A stretch of DNA of 8,360 nucleotides from VGEM01 sp033764265 (GCA_033764265.1 JANRJB010000327.1:1-8360); one strand, 5' to 3'; counted from the first letter of the stretch, positions 1 through 7,486 are shown. The notes: generated by a model from the sequence alone, not told the origin. Made by a program: numbers and translations.

Positions 1-747
1 ACGATCTATCGCAAGTACCTGGACACGTTCGGCTACGAGTCGCTGTTCCCGGTCTGCGACACCCCCATCGGCAAGCTGGCCACCATGGTCTGTTTCGATC
101 AGGCCCACCCTGAAATCGCCCGCATGCTCACGAAGTTCGGCGCCGAGGTCATTATTCATCCCTCGTCCGAAGGGCATGGTGCCGGCCGGCGCGGCTGGGA
201 CATCGCCCGACAGACGCGGGGGTTCGAGAACACCGCGTACATTCTGTCGCCGCTGCCCGGCGGCGAGCACTTCGATCCCGAATCGAAGTTCGAACACACC
301 AACCAGATGCGCGGATACTCGAAGCTGATCAACTTCGACGGTTCGGTCCAGGGCGAACTCGACACACCCGGGGCGGCGGTGCTGGCCGGCACCATCGACC
401 TGCTCGCGTTGCGCAGGGCCCGCGCCAATCCGCACGTCAATCTGGCGATGTGGGACGAACCCGGAGCGTATGTCGCCGACTATGCCGCCGCCGTGGGTCT
501 ACCGAACGATCTCGGCACCGGCGATCCGCTCGACAACCCCTACCGGGGCATGAAGCCGCTGCGCAAGGTTTTGGCCGAGTACTTCGCGCGCGGCATCTTC
601 GTGCCGCCGTCCGAAACCTCGTCGCGCACCTTGTCGGTTCCCGGCAAGGCGCAGCCCGACTTCGACAAACCCAATCCTCGGGCCAAGTCACCGGCGCGGA
701 CACTGGCCGATCTCGAGAAAATGGACGGCGAGTACATACAGGTCTGA
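1..747 (+). CDS. Carbon-nitrogen hydrolase (nitrilase superfamily), 5'-truncated by window edge
   Basis: The reading frame is open from base 1 to the TGA at 745-747, giving 248 visible residues; the true start lies upstream of the window. Visible residue 31 is the likely catalytic cysteine in the motif MVCFDQAHPEIAR, the nitrilase-type C-x-D-x-x-x-PE block. A lysine at visible residue 5 (YRKYL) fits the catalytic Lys position, although 26 residues to the Cys is on the short side. The family's catalytic Glu would be off the window. Further on, WDIARQTRGFENTAYI matches the family's conserved R-x-x-EN segment, and a G-x-S-x-x-x-x-x-x-G stretch (GYSKLINFDG) follows. Members hydrolyse nitriles, amides or N-carbamoyl compounds with a thiol nucleophile and are usually cytoplasmic; the substrate cannot be told here. 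The roughly 80 residues at the C-terminus are an extension beyond the core. It is followed 26 bp later by the DUF1838 gene on the same strand, so co-transcription is likely. An aliphatic amidase or an N-carbamoyl amidohydrolase is an equally possible subtype. Confidence 0.85.
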   Translation, partial: TIYRKYLDTFGYESLFPVCDTPIGKLATMVCFDQAHPEIARMLTKFGAEVIIHPSSEGHGAGRRGWDIARQTRGFENTAYILSPLPGGEHFDPESKFEHTNQMRGYSKLINFDGSVQGELDTPGAAVLAGTIDLLALRRARANPHVNLAMWDEPGAYVADYAAAVGLPNDLGTGDPLDNPYRGMKPLRKVLAEYFARGIFVPPSETSSRTLSVPGKAQPDFDKPNPRAKSPARTLADLEKMDGEYIQV

Positions 748-773
748 CAGGCAGGTCCGAGGGAGCACTGGCC

Positions 774-1706
774 ATGGATGAAGCAGGCATCGACGTATCG
801 CGCCGGGATCTGGCCCGGCATCTGGCGGGCGCCGCCTTGAGCGTCGGCGGCGTGTTCGCGCTCGGGTCGTCGGCCGCCCATAGTCAAGGCACGCGCGCAA
901 GCGACGACCCGGTCGCGGCCATGTCGACCGGCGATCGTGTTCGGGCTTTCATGAAGGCCACGTCCTCCGTGAACGAGGAACGGATCATCTGGCGCACCCG
1001 CGGGGTGATCATGGCCTATATCCCAGGGCAGGCGCCGTTTCCCATCCTGCGGTTCAAGGGCTGCGAGCATCAGTGGGTCAAACCCATCAGCGACACCAAG
1101 TTCGTGCGGTACAATTCGCTGATCAACTTCCTGTGCGACTATGAGACCGACCAAATCCTCACCGAGTTCAAGAATCCCCTGACCGGCAAGACCAACACGG
1201 TCAAGCATTACGTCAGCCGGGTGCCGGAGGGATCGGTCACGTCCGAGGAAGGCATCTACCTGAACATCATCCGCGAGGCTTATCCGGAGCTGTTCGTGAA
1301 CTCCGTTTTCGACATGGATATCGCCGTGATCGAGGACAGCATCGCGTTTCGTGGCGAGACGAAGTGGCCGGAGGAACTGCGCAGCCCGCCGTCGGGTTCA
1401 ATATTGTCGAATTTTGCACGCTACTCCGAGGTCACGGACCCCCGTCAGTCGTGGGTTGCCAGTCATTTCGCCGGTCACGTGCTGATGCACTGGTATCCAT
1501 GGATGGAGATGCCCGATCAGCCGGGTCACATGTTGTGGCACGCCACTGGCTATAAGGTCCGCAACTGGGACTCGCTGCCGCGTGACTATCTGGCAAAGGC
1601 GACCACGGAGTACGCCGACATCTTCGATAAATCGCCCGAGTTCGACGAAGGTCCGTCGCCGATGGCGCGGCGTTTGCAGGCCGTGGGACGATTGCCCAAG
1701 ACCTGA
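774..1706 (+). CDS. Secreted DUF1838-family protein with Tat-type signal
   Basis: This 310-residue protein has no assigned reaction. The ATG at 774 was chosen because a good ribosome-binding site (GAGGGAG, 759-765) lies 8 bases upstream and because the protein then begins with an export signal. That signal has SRRDLAR at residues 9-15 (twin-arginine motif), a hydrophobic stretch to about residue 33 and a likely cleavage after AHS (residue 37). In-frame upstream codons overlap the hydrolase and are rejected. The mature part has the layout I associate with DUF1838: IIWRTRGVIMAY (71-82), LCDYETDQIL (120-129) running into KNPLTGKTNTVKHYV (133-147), and a tryptophan-rich C-terminal half (HWYPWMEMP, 239-247; LWHATGYK, 254-261). 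A Tat signal suggests that the protein folds, perhaps with a cofactor, before export to the periplasm. The family assignment is from pattern memory, not from a search. Its partnership with the upstream hydrolase suggests a shared substrate pathway, but this is inference. Confidence 0.75.
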   Translation: MDEAGIDVSRRDLARHLAGAALSVGGVFALGSSAAHSQGTRASDDPVAAMSTGDRVRAFMKATSSVNEERIIWRTRGVIMAYIPGQAPFPILRFKGCEHQWVKPISDTKFVRYNSLINFLCDYETDQILTEFKNPLTGKTNTVKHYVSRVPEGSVTSEEGIYLNIIREAYPELFVNSVFDMDIAVIEDSIAFRGETKWPEELRSPPSGSILSNFARYSEVTDPRQSWVASHFAGHVLMHWYPWMEMPDQPGHMLWHATGYKVRNWDSLPRDYLAKATTEYADIFDKSPEFDEGPSPMARRLQAVGRLPKT

Positions 1707-1713
1707 TCCCATG

Positions 1714-1743
1714 GCCGTCGTTTAGGGTCTGACGAGCGACGGC
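1714..1743. terminator. Weak inverted repeat at the convergent gene ends
   Basis: GCCGTCG at 1714-1720 pairs perfectly with CGACGGC at 1737-1743. In RNA the stem can be extended by three pairs (two of them G-U), leaving a loop of 10 bases. It lies between and across the stop codons of the two convergent genes, overlapping the 3' end of the transporter, where a bidirectional terminator would be expected. There is no T-rich tract on either side, so it is not a classical intrinsic terminator and may be chance in GC-rich DNA. Confidence 0.25.
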
Positions 1744-2984
1744 GCGGACCAGCGCAACAAGACCAACTGCGCCGCGCCGGCCACGACGAAAATCGCCGCG
1801 CTTGCCGCCAGCACTTGGCCGTAGCCCCCGAACGCATCGAAGCTGTAGCCGAACAGGGCCGGCCCCAACGCGCCGCCGGCGATGATGGCCGAGAACAGCA
1901 CGCTGGTGATCTTGCCATAGTGCGTCAGTCCGAAGTAACGCGCGGCCATGTAAGCGACCAGATCGAACTCCGCGCCGCCGGCCAGGCCCACCAGCACCGC
2001 GGCCAGGATCGGCGCGGCGCTTCCGCCGCCTGATCCCGCCCACAGCGCGCACGCCAACGCGGGCAGCGACATGACGATCGCGGACAGGATCGGCGCGGCC
2101 ACGCGGTCAAGCATTAAGCCCACCGCGACGCGCCCGGCCATGACCGCCAGTCCGATCACGCCCGCGGTGGCGGCCGCTTCGGCCGGTGTATACCCGCTGT
2201 CGGTCAGCATCGGGATGAAACTGCCGATCACGCCCGAGATCACCGTGGAGAACATCAGGAAGGTCACCATCAAAAGCCATAACGATGGCGTGCGCAGCGC
2301 GGCGGCCAGATCGAGGCCGGATGCCGCGGACGAAGTTTCGGCCGCCGCTTCACGGATCGCCGAAACCGGGCGCTCGCGGAACCAGGCCAGCGCCGCCGGC
2401 AGGACGATGACCAGCGGCAACACGGCCAGCGCCAAGTAACCGCCGCGCCAGCCGAATGTTTCGATCGCCCAGGTGACGTAGCGCGGCCCGAAGGTGGCGA
2501 AAATACCGGTGCCCATCAACGTCAGGCCCAGGGCCAGGCCACGCCGGCGGTCGAACCAGCCGCTGATCGCCCGCGTCCAGATGCCGGGTGCGGTGCCCGC
2601 GCCCAGCACGCCGATCAGCGCGTACGCCGCGTAGAGCCCTGCCAACGAATGGGTCAGCGCCGCGGCACTGGCCACGCCCAATGCGATGCCGACGATCGAC
2701 CACAGCGCGACAACACGCGCGCCGTGGCGGTCGGCGATCCCGCCCGCGAGCGGTCCGGCCACGACCACCGCCAGGTACGCAAACACGGTGGCGGCCTGGA
2801 TCTCGCCGCGCGACCAGCCGAACTCCTGCTGCAGGGGTGCCACGAACGCACCGACGGTGTAGATCGGCACCGCCGTCACGCCGCACGTGACGCCCAACGC
2901 CGACGCCGCCACCACCCGCCAGCCGCAGGAAATTTCGCTGCCCGACTCTTCGCTCGACGTCACACCCACAAAACGCCCCCTCAT
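1722..2984 (-). CDS. Major facilitator superfamily (MFS) transporter, MCT/OFA-like
   Basis: This is a 420-residue inner-membrane carrier of typical MFS length with about 12 hydrophobic segments. It carries the loop 2-3 signature GGIADRHGAR (81-90), a second copy in the other half (GRVAVGLMLDR, 284-294), WFDRRRGLALG (143-153) after helix 4, and a polar central loop around residues 203-226. The opening pattern GWRVVAAS...P.YTVGAFVAPLQ and the late segment AARYFGLTHYGKI (347-359) resemble the monocarboxylate/oxalate-formate group of MFS proteins, so an organic anion is a reasonable guess for the substrate. The ATG at 2984 has no obvious ribosome-binding site. A GTG at 2969, five codons in, has GAGGGGG six bases upstream and may be the true start (415 residues). 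The gene converges on the hydrolase-DUF1838 pair and diverges from the exported-protein operon, so it is a separate transcription unit and its link to either is unproven. Confidence 0.92.
   Translation of the reverse strand: MRGRFVGVTSSEESGSEISCGWRVVAASALGVTCGVTAVPIYTVGAFVAPLQQEFGWSRGEIQAATVFAYLAVVVAGPLAGGIADRHGARVVALWSIVGIALGVASAAALTHSLAGLYAAYALIGVLGAGTAPGIWTRAISGWFDRRRGLALGLTLMGTGIFATFGPRYVTWAIETFGWRGGYLALAVLPLVIVLPAALAWFRERPVSAIREAAAETSSAASGLDLAAALRTPSLWLLMVTFLMFSTVISGVIGSFIPMLTDSGYTPAEAAATAGVIGLAVMAGRVAVGLMLDRVAAPILSAIVMSLPALACALWAGSGGGSAAPILAAVLVGLAGGAEFDLVAYMAARYFGLTHYGKITSVLFSAIIAGGALGPALFGYSFDAFGGYGQVLAASAAIFVVAGAAQLVLLRWSAPSLVRP
2976..2982 (-). promoter_or_regulatory. Candidate ribosome-binding site supporting an internal GTG start of the MFS gene
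   Basis: On the minus strand the bases read ATGAGGGGGCGTTTTGTG. The GAGGGGG block starts just inside the annotated ATG and lies six bases before an in-frame GTG (2969-2967). The ATG at 2984 is preceded by GACGAACC, which is a poor Shine-Dalgarno match. This favours initiation at 2969, removing five residues that are not part of the first transmembrane helix. Confidence 0.4.
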
Positions 2985-3267
2985 GGTTCGTCATCGACGA
3001 TCGCGCACGAATGCGCCCCGCGAACTCTCGCCGAAGCAGACTCGGCGTTCCCCGTGCGCAGTTCGCCGTAACCGGCTTGATTTCGCAAGCCATTTGAATC
3101 ACGCATGGCTGACGGCACCGAAATCATGAGTATCGCGATTGACGATAGCGTAGCGTGTTACTGGCGAGGTGCGTCGGGCGGTGATGCGCACCCGTTTTAT
3201 GCTGCCGGCCCGGCGACAGGCTCACTCCATTTCCGGATCTCGGAGCGTCGGCACGCGACACGAGGAC
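2985..3267. other. Divergent intergenic region between the MFS gene and the exported-protein operon
   Basis: This 283-bp region lies between two divergent genes and must hold promoters for both. I see no strong sigma-70 pair. TTGACG at 3139-3144 could be a -35 element for the rightward operon but has no good -10 box at 16-18 bases; TTGATT at 3077-3082 has the same problem. The segment 3131-3147 contains the perfect palindrome ATCGCGAT (3132-3139) nested in a five-base inverted repeat (TATCG, seven bases, CGATA), followed by the tandem TAGCGTAGCG. This could be an operator. The stretch is relatively AT-richer between about 3070 and 3160 than the flanking genes, which fits a promoter area. Short open frames here have no ribosome-binding site and no recognisable product. 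Confidence 0.5.
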
Positions 3268-4476
3268 ATGACGCAACATACGCACAGCACAAGCAGAATC
3301 GCGGACCGCGCGGCAGCGGCAGGCACCCTGCTGTCTGCCGCGATCTTCGCGACCGTCTTCAGCGTTGACGCGGCCTCGGCCGCAAGCCCCGGCCGGCTGG
3401 GTTTCGTGATCGAATCCTGGAAGACGGCGATTTATGAGACCGAGTACATGGAGGAATGCCCCGAGGGCGTCGCCATCGGCAACGATGAGATTTGGTTCAA
3501 CGGCCTGTCGCGCGAACAGAAGGAACTGGCCACCAAGGGCGGTACGCTCCAGGTGCTGGATCTGCCGCGCCGCCCGCAGTCGTACCTGCGCGGGCCCAAC
3601 GGCGAGGACGTGTGCTGGAGCCCGACTTCGGTGGTCGACCCGCCGATGCGTATTGTCGGCGGCCGTTACTCCTACGGACTCAATCTTGACGGCAATACCG
3701 ATGGCGCGGCGACGCCCAAAACCTGCGCGCACGAGAACTTCGTCGGCGTGGACGGCACGCCCGGTGTCGACAACCAGCTCTATCGGCTGATGGGCTGCGT
3801 CTATGGGTATCGCGACAAGGGTTACCTGGAGCACCACGCCAACCGCGAACGCCAGGACGAGAGCAAAGGCATCATCCTGATCGACGTGTCGGGCGTCGAC
3901 GATGCGCGCAACGACGATGCGGTCTCGGTCACGTTTTATCTTTCGGCGACCAATCTGCATTTCGATACGCTGGGACGCATCGTGCCCTATGCCAGCTACG
4001 AGGCGGTGCGCGGCCGCTACGGACAGACCGTGCCGGGGCGCATCGTCGACGGCGTGATCGAAACACAGACGGGCGACATGACCCTACCGATCTACGGTAA
4101 CGACGCCGCCACCGACATGGTGTTCAAGGATTTCTCGATCCGCATCGAGCCCAGCGAAGACGGCACGCGGGCCGCCGGCATGTGGGCCGGCTATCACCCG
4201 GTCGACAGCTTCTGGGACCACATCGTCAAGGTCCAGCACAACGCCCCGGTCGGGCAGTACGATTGCCCGGCGATGTTTGTCGCCGCCCACGAACTGGCCG
4301 ACGGTTACCCCGACCCGGTCACCGGCCAGTGCACGGCCTTGTCGTCTGCATTCCATTTCGAGGCGGTCGCCGCCTTCGTCATTTCGCCGCCGCCGGGCGA
4401 AGAGGTCCCGGCCGAGCGTCTGGCCAAGGGCGTCGTTTCGGTGGCGAAGCCCGCAACCGGTCAGAGCGGGCGATAG
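3268..4476 (+). CDS. Exported protein of uncharacterised family, first gene of the four-gene operon
   Basis: This 402-residue protein is not one I can assign to a named family. The ATG at 3268 is chosen because it gives a Sec-type signal peptide: short polar N-terminus, hydrophobic core AGTLLSAAIFATVFSV (18-33) and likely cleavage after ASA (36-38). A GAGG precedes it but only two bases away, so the start is not certain; the in-frame GTG at 3169 and ATGs at 3184 and 3199 would bury the signal behind an Arg-rich tail. The mature part has six cysteines (64, 116, 153, 177, 333, 355), an even number that fits disulfides in the periplasm. Residues 141-180 hold a striking Asp/Gly-rich block: DGNTDGAATPKTCAHE (141-156), then VDGTPGVDNQLYR (161-173) and GC at 176-177. 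The DGNTDG part resembles a calcium-binding loop, which is inference. The stop is 10 bases before the DUF1592 lipoprotein, so the two are almost certainly co-transcribed. Confidence 0.85.
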   Translation: MTQHTHSTSRIADRAAAAGTLLSAAIFATVFSVDAASAASPGRLGFVIESWKTAIYETEYMEECPEGVAIGNDEIWFNGLSREQKELATKGGTLQVLDLPRRPQSYLRGPNGEDVCWSPTSVVDPPMRIVGGRYSYGLNLDGNTDGAATPKTCAHENFVGVDGTPGVDNQLYRLMGCVYGYRDKGYLEHHANRERQDESKGIILIDVSGVDDARNDDAVSVTFYLSATNLHFDTLGRIVPYASYEAVRGRYGQTVPGRIVDGVIETQTGDMTLPIYGNDAATDMVFKDFSIRIEPSEDGTRAAGMWAGYHPVDSFWDHIVKVQHNAPVGQYDCPAMFVAAHELADGYPDPVTGQCTALSSAFHFEAVAAFVISPPPGEEVPAERLAKGVVSVAKPATGQSGR

Positions 4477-4486
4477 GGTCGGCGCC

Positions 4487-6127
4487 ATGACCAACCGCCG
4501 ACCGTTCGGACTCGTCATGGTTGTGGTCGCCGCGTTGGGCTTGTCCGCCTGCGAGGCGCCCGAGCCGGCGGTGTCCGACGCTCAGCCGATGTTCCGGCGT
4601 CTGACCGAGCAGCAGTATCGCACCATCATCGCCGACGTGTTCGGGCCGCACATCGTCGTGGCCGGCTCGTTCGATCCGATCTTGCGCGAAGAAGAGCTGA
4701 TCACCGTCAGCGCCGGGAATGCCACCATCTCCGCCTCGAGTTTCGAGAAATTCGAAAAGCTGGCCCACGGGATCGCCACGCAAGTGGTGGCCCCGGCCAA
4801 CCGCAAGCTGCTGATCGGGTGCGCCCCGGCGCTCGCCGATGCGGCGGATGACGCGTGCGCGCGCCAGTTCCTGGATCGGGCCGGCCGCTTTTTGTTCCGC
4901 CGGCCGCTGACCGCAGCCGAGTCCGACCGGTTGGTCGCCGTATCCGCCGCCGCAGCCGCCGAGGTCGGCGATTTCTACGGCGGGTTGTCATTTGGCGTGG
5001 CCGGCCTGTTGGTCAGCCCGCACTTCCTGTTCGTCGCCGACACCTTGGCGGTCGACGGGGCGGACGAGGATGCGCCGCGTCTGTCGGCCTACGCCAAGGC
5101 CGCTCGGCTCAGTTTCTTCTTGTGGAACACCACGCCCGATGACGCCTTGCTGCGCGCGGCGGAAAGTGGCGCGCTCGACACGCCGCAGGGGCTTGAAGCC
5201 CAGGTCGACCGCCTTCTGGCATCGCCGCGGTTGGCCGACGGCGTGCGCGCCCTGTTCGCCGACATGCTGGCGGTGGACAAGTTCGATGCGCTGTCCAAGG
5301 ACCCGGTGATCTATCCGGCGTTCGATCCGATGGCCGCCGCCGACGCGCGCGAGCAGCTTCTGCGCACCGTGGCTTATCATCTGGTCGAGCGCGATGCCGA
5401 TTACCGCACGCTGTTCGAGACGCGCGAGACCTTTATGACTCCGGTGCTGGGTCGGGTCTACCGCGTGCCGGTCGCCGATCTCGAGGGCTGGTCGCGCTTT
5501 ACGTTTCCGGCCGATGACGCGCGCGCGGGCATTCACACGTTGGCCGGCTTCATGGCCCTGCACGCCCACCCCGGCCGCAGTTCCCCCACCATCCGCGGCA
5601 AAGCCGTGCGCGAACTGCTCTTGTGCCAGAAAATTCCCGATCCGCCGGGCGATGTCGACTTCAGCCAGTTCAACGCGCCCAGCTCGGCGGCGCTGGTGGC
5701 GCGCGAGCGCCTGGCGGCGCACAATTCGGTCGCCAGCTGCGCCGGCTGTCACAAGCTGACCGACGGCATCGGCCTGTCGCTTGAGTATTTCGACGGCGCC
5801 GGGCAGTTCCGCACCACCGAGGCCGGCGCCGCCATCGACATCAGCGGCGATCTTGACGGGGTGGCGTTCACCACCACGCAGGGACTGGCTCAAGCCCTGC
5901 GCGACCACCCGATGATTCCCGCCTGCCTGGTGCGGCGTACGGTCGCCTATGCCCTGGCCGGCGTCGTCCATGGGCCGCAGTCGGCGTGGGAAGAACATCT
6001 CATGCAGCGTTTCGGCCAGGGCGGCTTTCGCCTCAAGCCGCTGATGAAGGCGATCGCCCTCAGCCCGAACTTTGTCGCCGTCGGCGCGCCAGGTGCAGCG
6101 TCCACGGCCGCGGAGGAGCACTCATGA
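4487..6127 (+). CDS. DUF1592/DUF1588/DUF1585-domain lipoprotein with CxxCH motif
   Basis: This 546-residue protein starts at the ATG at 4487, after AGGG at 4475-4478. It begins with a lipoprotein signal with lipobox LSAC (Cys22). The +2 residue is Glu, not Asp, which predicts outer-membrane sorting. Domains in order: DUF1587-like (FRRLTEQQYRTIIADVFG, 36-53); DUF1595-like (ARQFLDRAGRFLFRRPLT, 125-142); DUF1592 (about 195-325, with LSFFLWNTTPDDALL at 208-222 and RLLASPRL at 242-249); DUF1588 (about 345-445, with RGKAVRELLLCQKIPDPP at 370-387 and CAGCH at 418-422 running into YFDGAGQFR); and DUF1585 (about 455-530). These domains are best known from large planctomycete proteins that often carry extra cytochrome or carbohydrate-binding parts. 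This is the compact form without them. CxxCH could attach one c-type haem, but no axial Met is obvious. The reaction is unknown. The stop overlaps the next start by four bases (ATGA). Confidence 0.93.
   Translation: MTNRRPFGLVMVVVAALGLSACEAPEPAVSDAQPMFRRLTEQQYRTIIADVFGPHIVVAGSFDPILREEELITVSAGNATISASSFEKFEKLAHGIATQVVAPANRKLLIGCAPALADAADDACARQFLDRAGRFLFRRPLTAAESDRLVAVSAAAAAEVGDFYGGLSFGVAGLLVSPHFLFVADTLAVDGADEDAPRLSAYAKAARLSFFLWNTTPDDALLRAAESGALDTPQGLEAQVDRLLASPRLADGVRALFADMLAVDKFDALSKDPVIYPAFDPMAAADAREQLLRTVAYHLVERDADYRTLFETRETFMTPVLGRVYRVPVADLEGWSRFTFPADDARAGIHTLAGFMALHAHPGRSSPTIRGKAVRELLLCQKIPDPPGDVDFSQFNAPSSAALVARERLAAHNSVASCAGCHKLTDGIGLSLEYFDGAGQFRTTEAGAAIDISGDLDGVAFTTTQGLAQALRDHPMIPACLVRRTVAYALAGVVHGPQSAWEEHLMQRFGQGGFRLKPLMKAIALSPNFVAVGAPGAASTAAEEHS
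6112..6118 (+). promoter_or_regulatory. Strong ribosome-binding site for the DUF1552 gene
   Basis: GGAGGAG at 6112-6118 lies five bases before the ATG at 6124 and within the last codons of the DUF1592 gene. It fixes the DUF1552 start and, with the ATGA overlap at 6124-6127, indicates translational coupling of the pair. Confidence 0.75.
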
Positions 6128-7479
6128 CGATCCTCATCAAGACTCAACCACGCAACCGCCGCGCGATGCTGCGCGGATTGCTGGGCGGCGCGGCAGTCAC
6201 AGTCGGCCTTCCGCTTCTCGACGCCGCACTCGACGACAACGGCGCGGCGTTGGCCTCCGGCGCGCCCTTGCCGGTGCGGTTCGGCACTTGGTTCTGGGGC
6301 CTGGGCCATACGCCAGGACGGGGCGTGGAATTTCTGGGCGGTACCGACTACCGCTTCGTCAACGAGTGCGAGACGCTCGAGCCGTATCGCGCCGACTACA
6401 TCAACTACTTCTCGGCGTTCAACGCTCCGCTCGACGGTGCGGCCAGTCTGGTGCACTTCACCGGCTGGGTCGCCGGCAAGGTCGCCAGCATTCCCATCGG
6501 CTTCGGCCGCATCCCGGGGCCGACCATCGATACGTTCATTGCAGAGACGATCGGCGGTGCGACCCGATTCCGCTCGATCGAGGCAGCGGCTACCGGCAAC
6601 CCGAAGGACAGCTATTCCTACGGCCACGCCGGCAGCCACAACGCCGCCGAGGTATCACCCCTGCAACTTTATCTGCGCCTGTTCGGGCCCGAATTCCGCG
6701 ATCCCAACAGCACCGCGTTCAAGCCCGACCCGCGCATCCTGCTGCGCCAGAGCGTGCTGTCGGCGGTGACCGAGCAGCGTCAGGATCTGGCCAAGACGAT
6801 CGGCGGTGCCGACCAGGCCCGGCTCGACCAGTACTTCACCTCGGTGCGCGAGCTCGAGAACCAGCTAAATGTGCTGACCACCCAGCCGCCGCCGCTCGAG
6901 GCGTGCGTGCGCCCCACCCCGCCGCCCGAGAGCGAGGGCACGCTCCAGGTTGAGCAGGTCGCTTTCAACCACGACATGATGGCCAAGCTGCTGGTCATGG
7001 CGGTCGCGTGTGACCAGACCCGCGTCTTCAACATGCTCTATTCCCAGGCCGCGTCGGAAATCCGAGCGCCGGGCACCACCTTCACCCATCACATCCTGTC
7101 GCACGAGGAGCCGCTCGATATCGACGTCGGTTACCAGCGTCAGACCGCATGGTTCAACGAACAGAGCTTCAAGGCTCTGGCCCGTATGCTCGCCGAGTTC
7201 AAGGCGGTGCGGGAAGGGGCCGGCACGCTGCTCGACAACGTGCTGATCTTCGCCCAGACCGACACCAGCGATGCCAAGACCCATTCGGTGATCGGCATTC
7301 CCAGCCTGACCATCGGCCGCGCCGGCGGGCGCATCAAGACCGGGCTCAATGTCGCCGGCAACGCAGCGCCGATCTCGCGTGTCGGCCTGACGCTGATGCG
7401 GCTGATGGGTGTGCCGATCGCCGAATGGGGCACCCGCTCGCTGCGCACCGCCGATCCGATCAACGAGATTGTAGCGTGA
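6124..7479 (+). CDS. DUF1552-family protein with Tat-like signal
   Basis: This is a 451-residue protein, the usual size for DUF1552. The ATG at 6124 has a strong Shine-Dalgarno and overlaps the previous stop. The N-terminus has NRRAMLRGLLGGAAV (11-25), a twin-arginine-like signal, ending in the family-typical GLPLLDA (28-34). Family landmarks follow in order: PVRFGTWFWGLG (50-61), SPLQLYLRLFG (178-188), LDQYFTSVRELENQL (234-248), MAKLLVMAVACDQTRVFNM (286-304), ILSHEE (324-329), GTLLDNVLIF (367-376) with DTSDAKTHS (380-388) and IPSLTIGRAGGRIKTG (392-407). No enzymatic activity is established for DUF1552 as far as I know. The family is repeatedly found next to DUF1592 genes, exactly as here. 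The protein probably folds in the cytoplasm before Tat export and then works with the lipoprotein in the periplasm or at the outer membrane; that partnership is inferred from gene order. Confidence 0.93.
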   Translation: MTILIKTQPRNRRAMLRGLLGGAAVTVGLPLLDAALDDNGAALASGAPLPVRFGTWFWGLGHTPGRGVEFLGGTDYRFVNECETLEPYRADYINYFSAFNAPLDGAASLVHFTGWVAGKVASIPIGFGRIPGPTIDTFIAETIGGATRFRSIEAAATGNPKDSYSYGHAGSHNAAEVSPLQLYLRLFGPEFRDPNSTAFKPDPRILLRQSVLSAVTEQRQDLAKTIGGADQARLDQYFTSVRELENQLNVLTTQPPPLEACVRPTPPPESEGTLQVEQVAFNHDMMAKLLVMAVACDQTRVFNMLYSQAASEIRAPGTTFTHHILSHEEPLDIDVGYQRQTAWFNEQSFKALARMLAEFKAVREGAGTLLDNVLIFAQTDTSDAKTHSVIGIPSLTIGRAGGRIKTGLNVAGNAAPISRVGLTLMRLMGVPIAEWGTRSLRTADPINEIVA

Positions 7480-7486
7480 GCCGGTC

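Noticed and set aside
450..773. Upstream in-frame extension of the DUF1838 gene into the hydrolase gene
   Set aside because: The extension is an Arg-rich shadow of the hydrolase. The ATG at 774 has a good ribosome-binding site and begins a Tat signal.
3169..3267. Upstream GTG (3169) and ATG (3184, 3199) starts for the first operon gene
   Set aside because: They add an Arg-rich tail before the signal peptide and lack a Shine-Dalgarno. The ATG at 3268 gives a normal export signal.
3105..3368. Small plus-strand open frame of 87 codons upstream of the operon
   Set aside because: It has no ribosome-binding site, overlaps the signal peptide region of the first operon gene in another frame, and shows no recognisable feature.
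3124..3960. Minus-strand open frame (278 codons) across the intergenic region and the first operon gene
   Set aside because: No recognisable motif, and it is mostly antisense to a gene with a clear signal peptide and six cysteines. Its length is explained by high GC.
4277..4486. Upstream in-frame extension of the DUF1592 gene into the preceding gene
   Set aside because: It overlaps the preceding gene by about 200 bases and would place the lipobox far from the N-terminus. The ATG at 4487 gives a textbook lipoprotein signal.
4988..6121. Long open frame on the minus strand (377 codons) opposite the DUF1592 gene
   Set aside because: The translation is rich in Arg, Gly and Ala with no recognisable domain, and the plus-strand frame has five matching domains. 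It is a GC-rich shadow frame.
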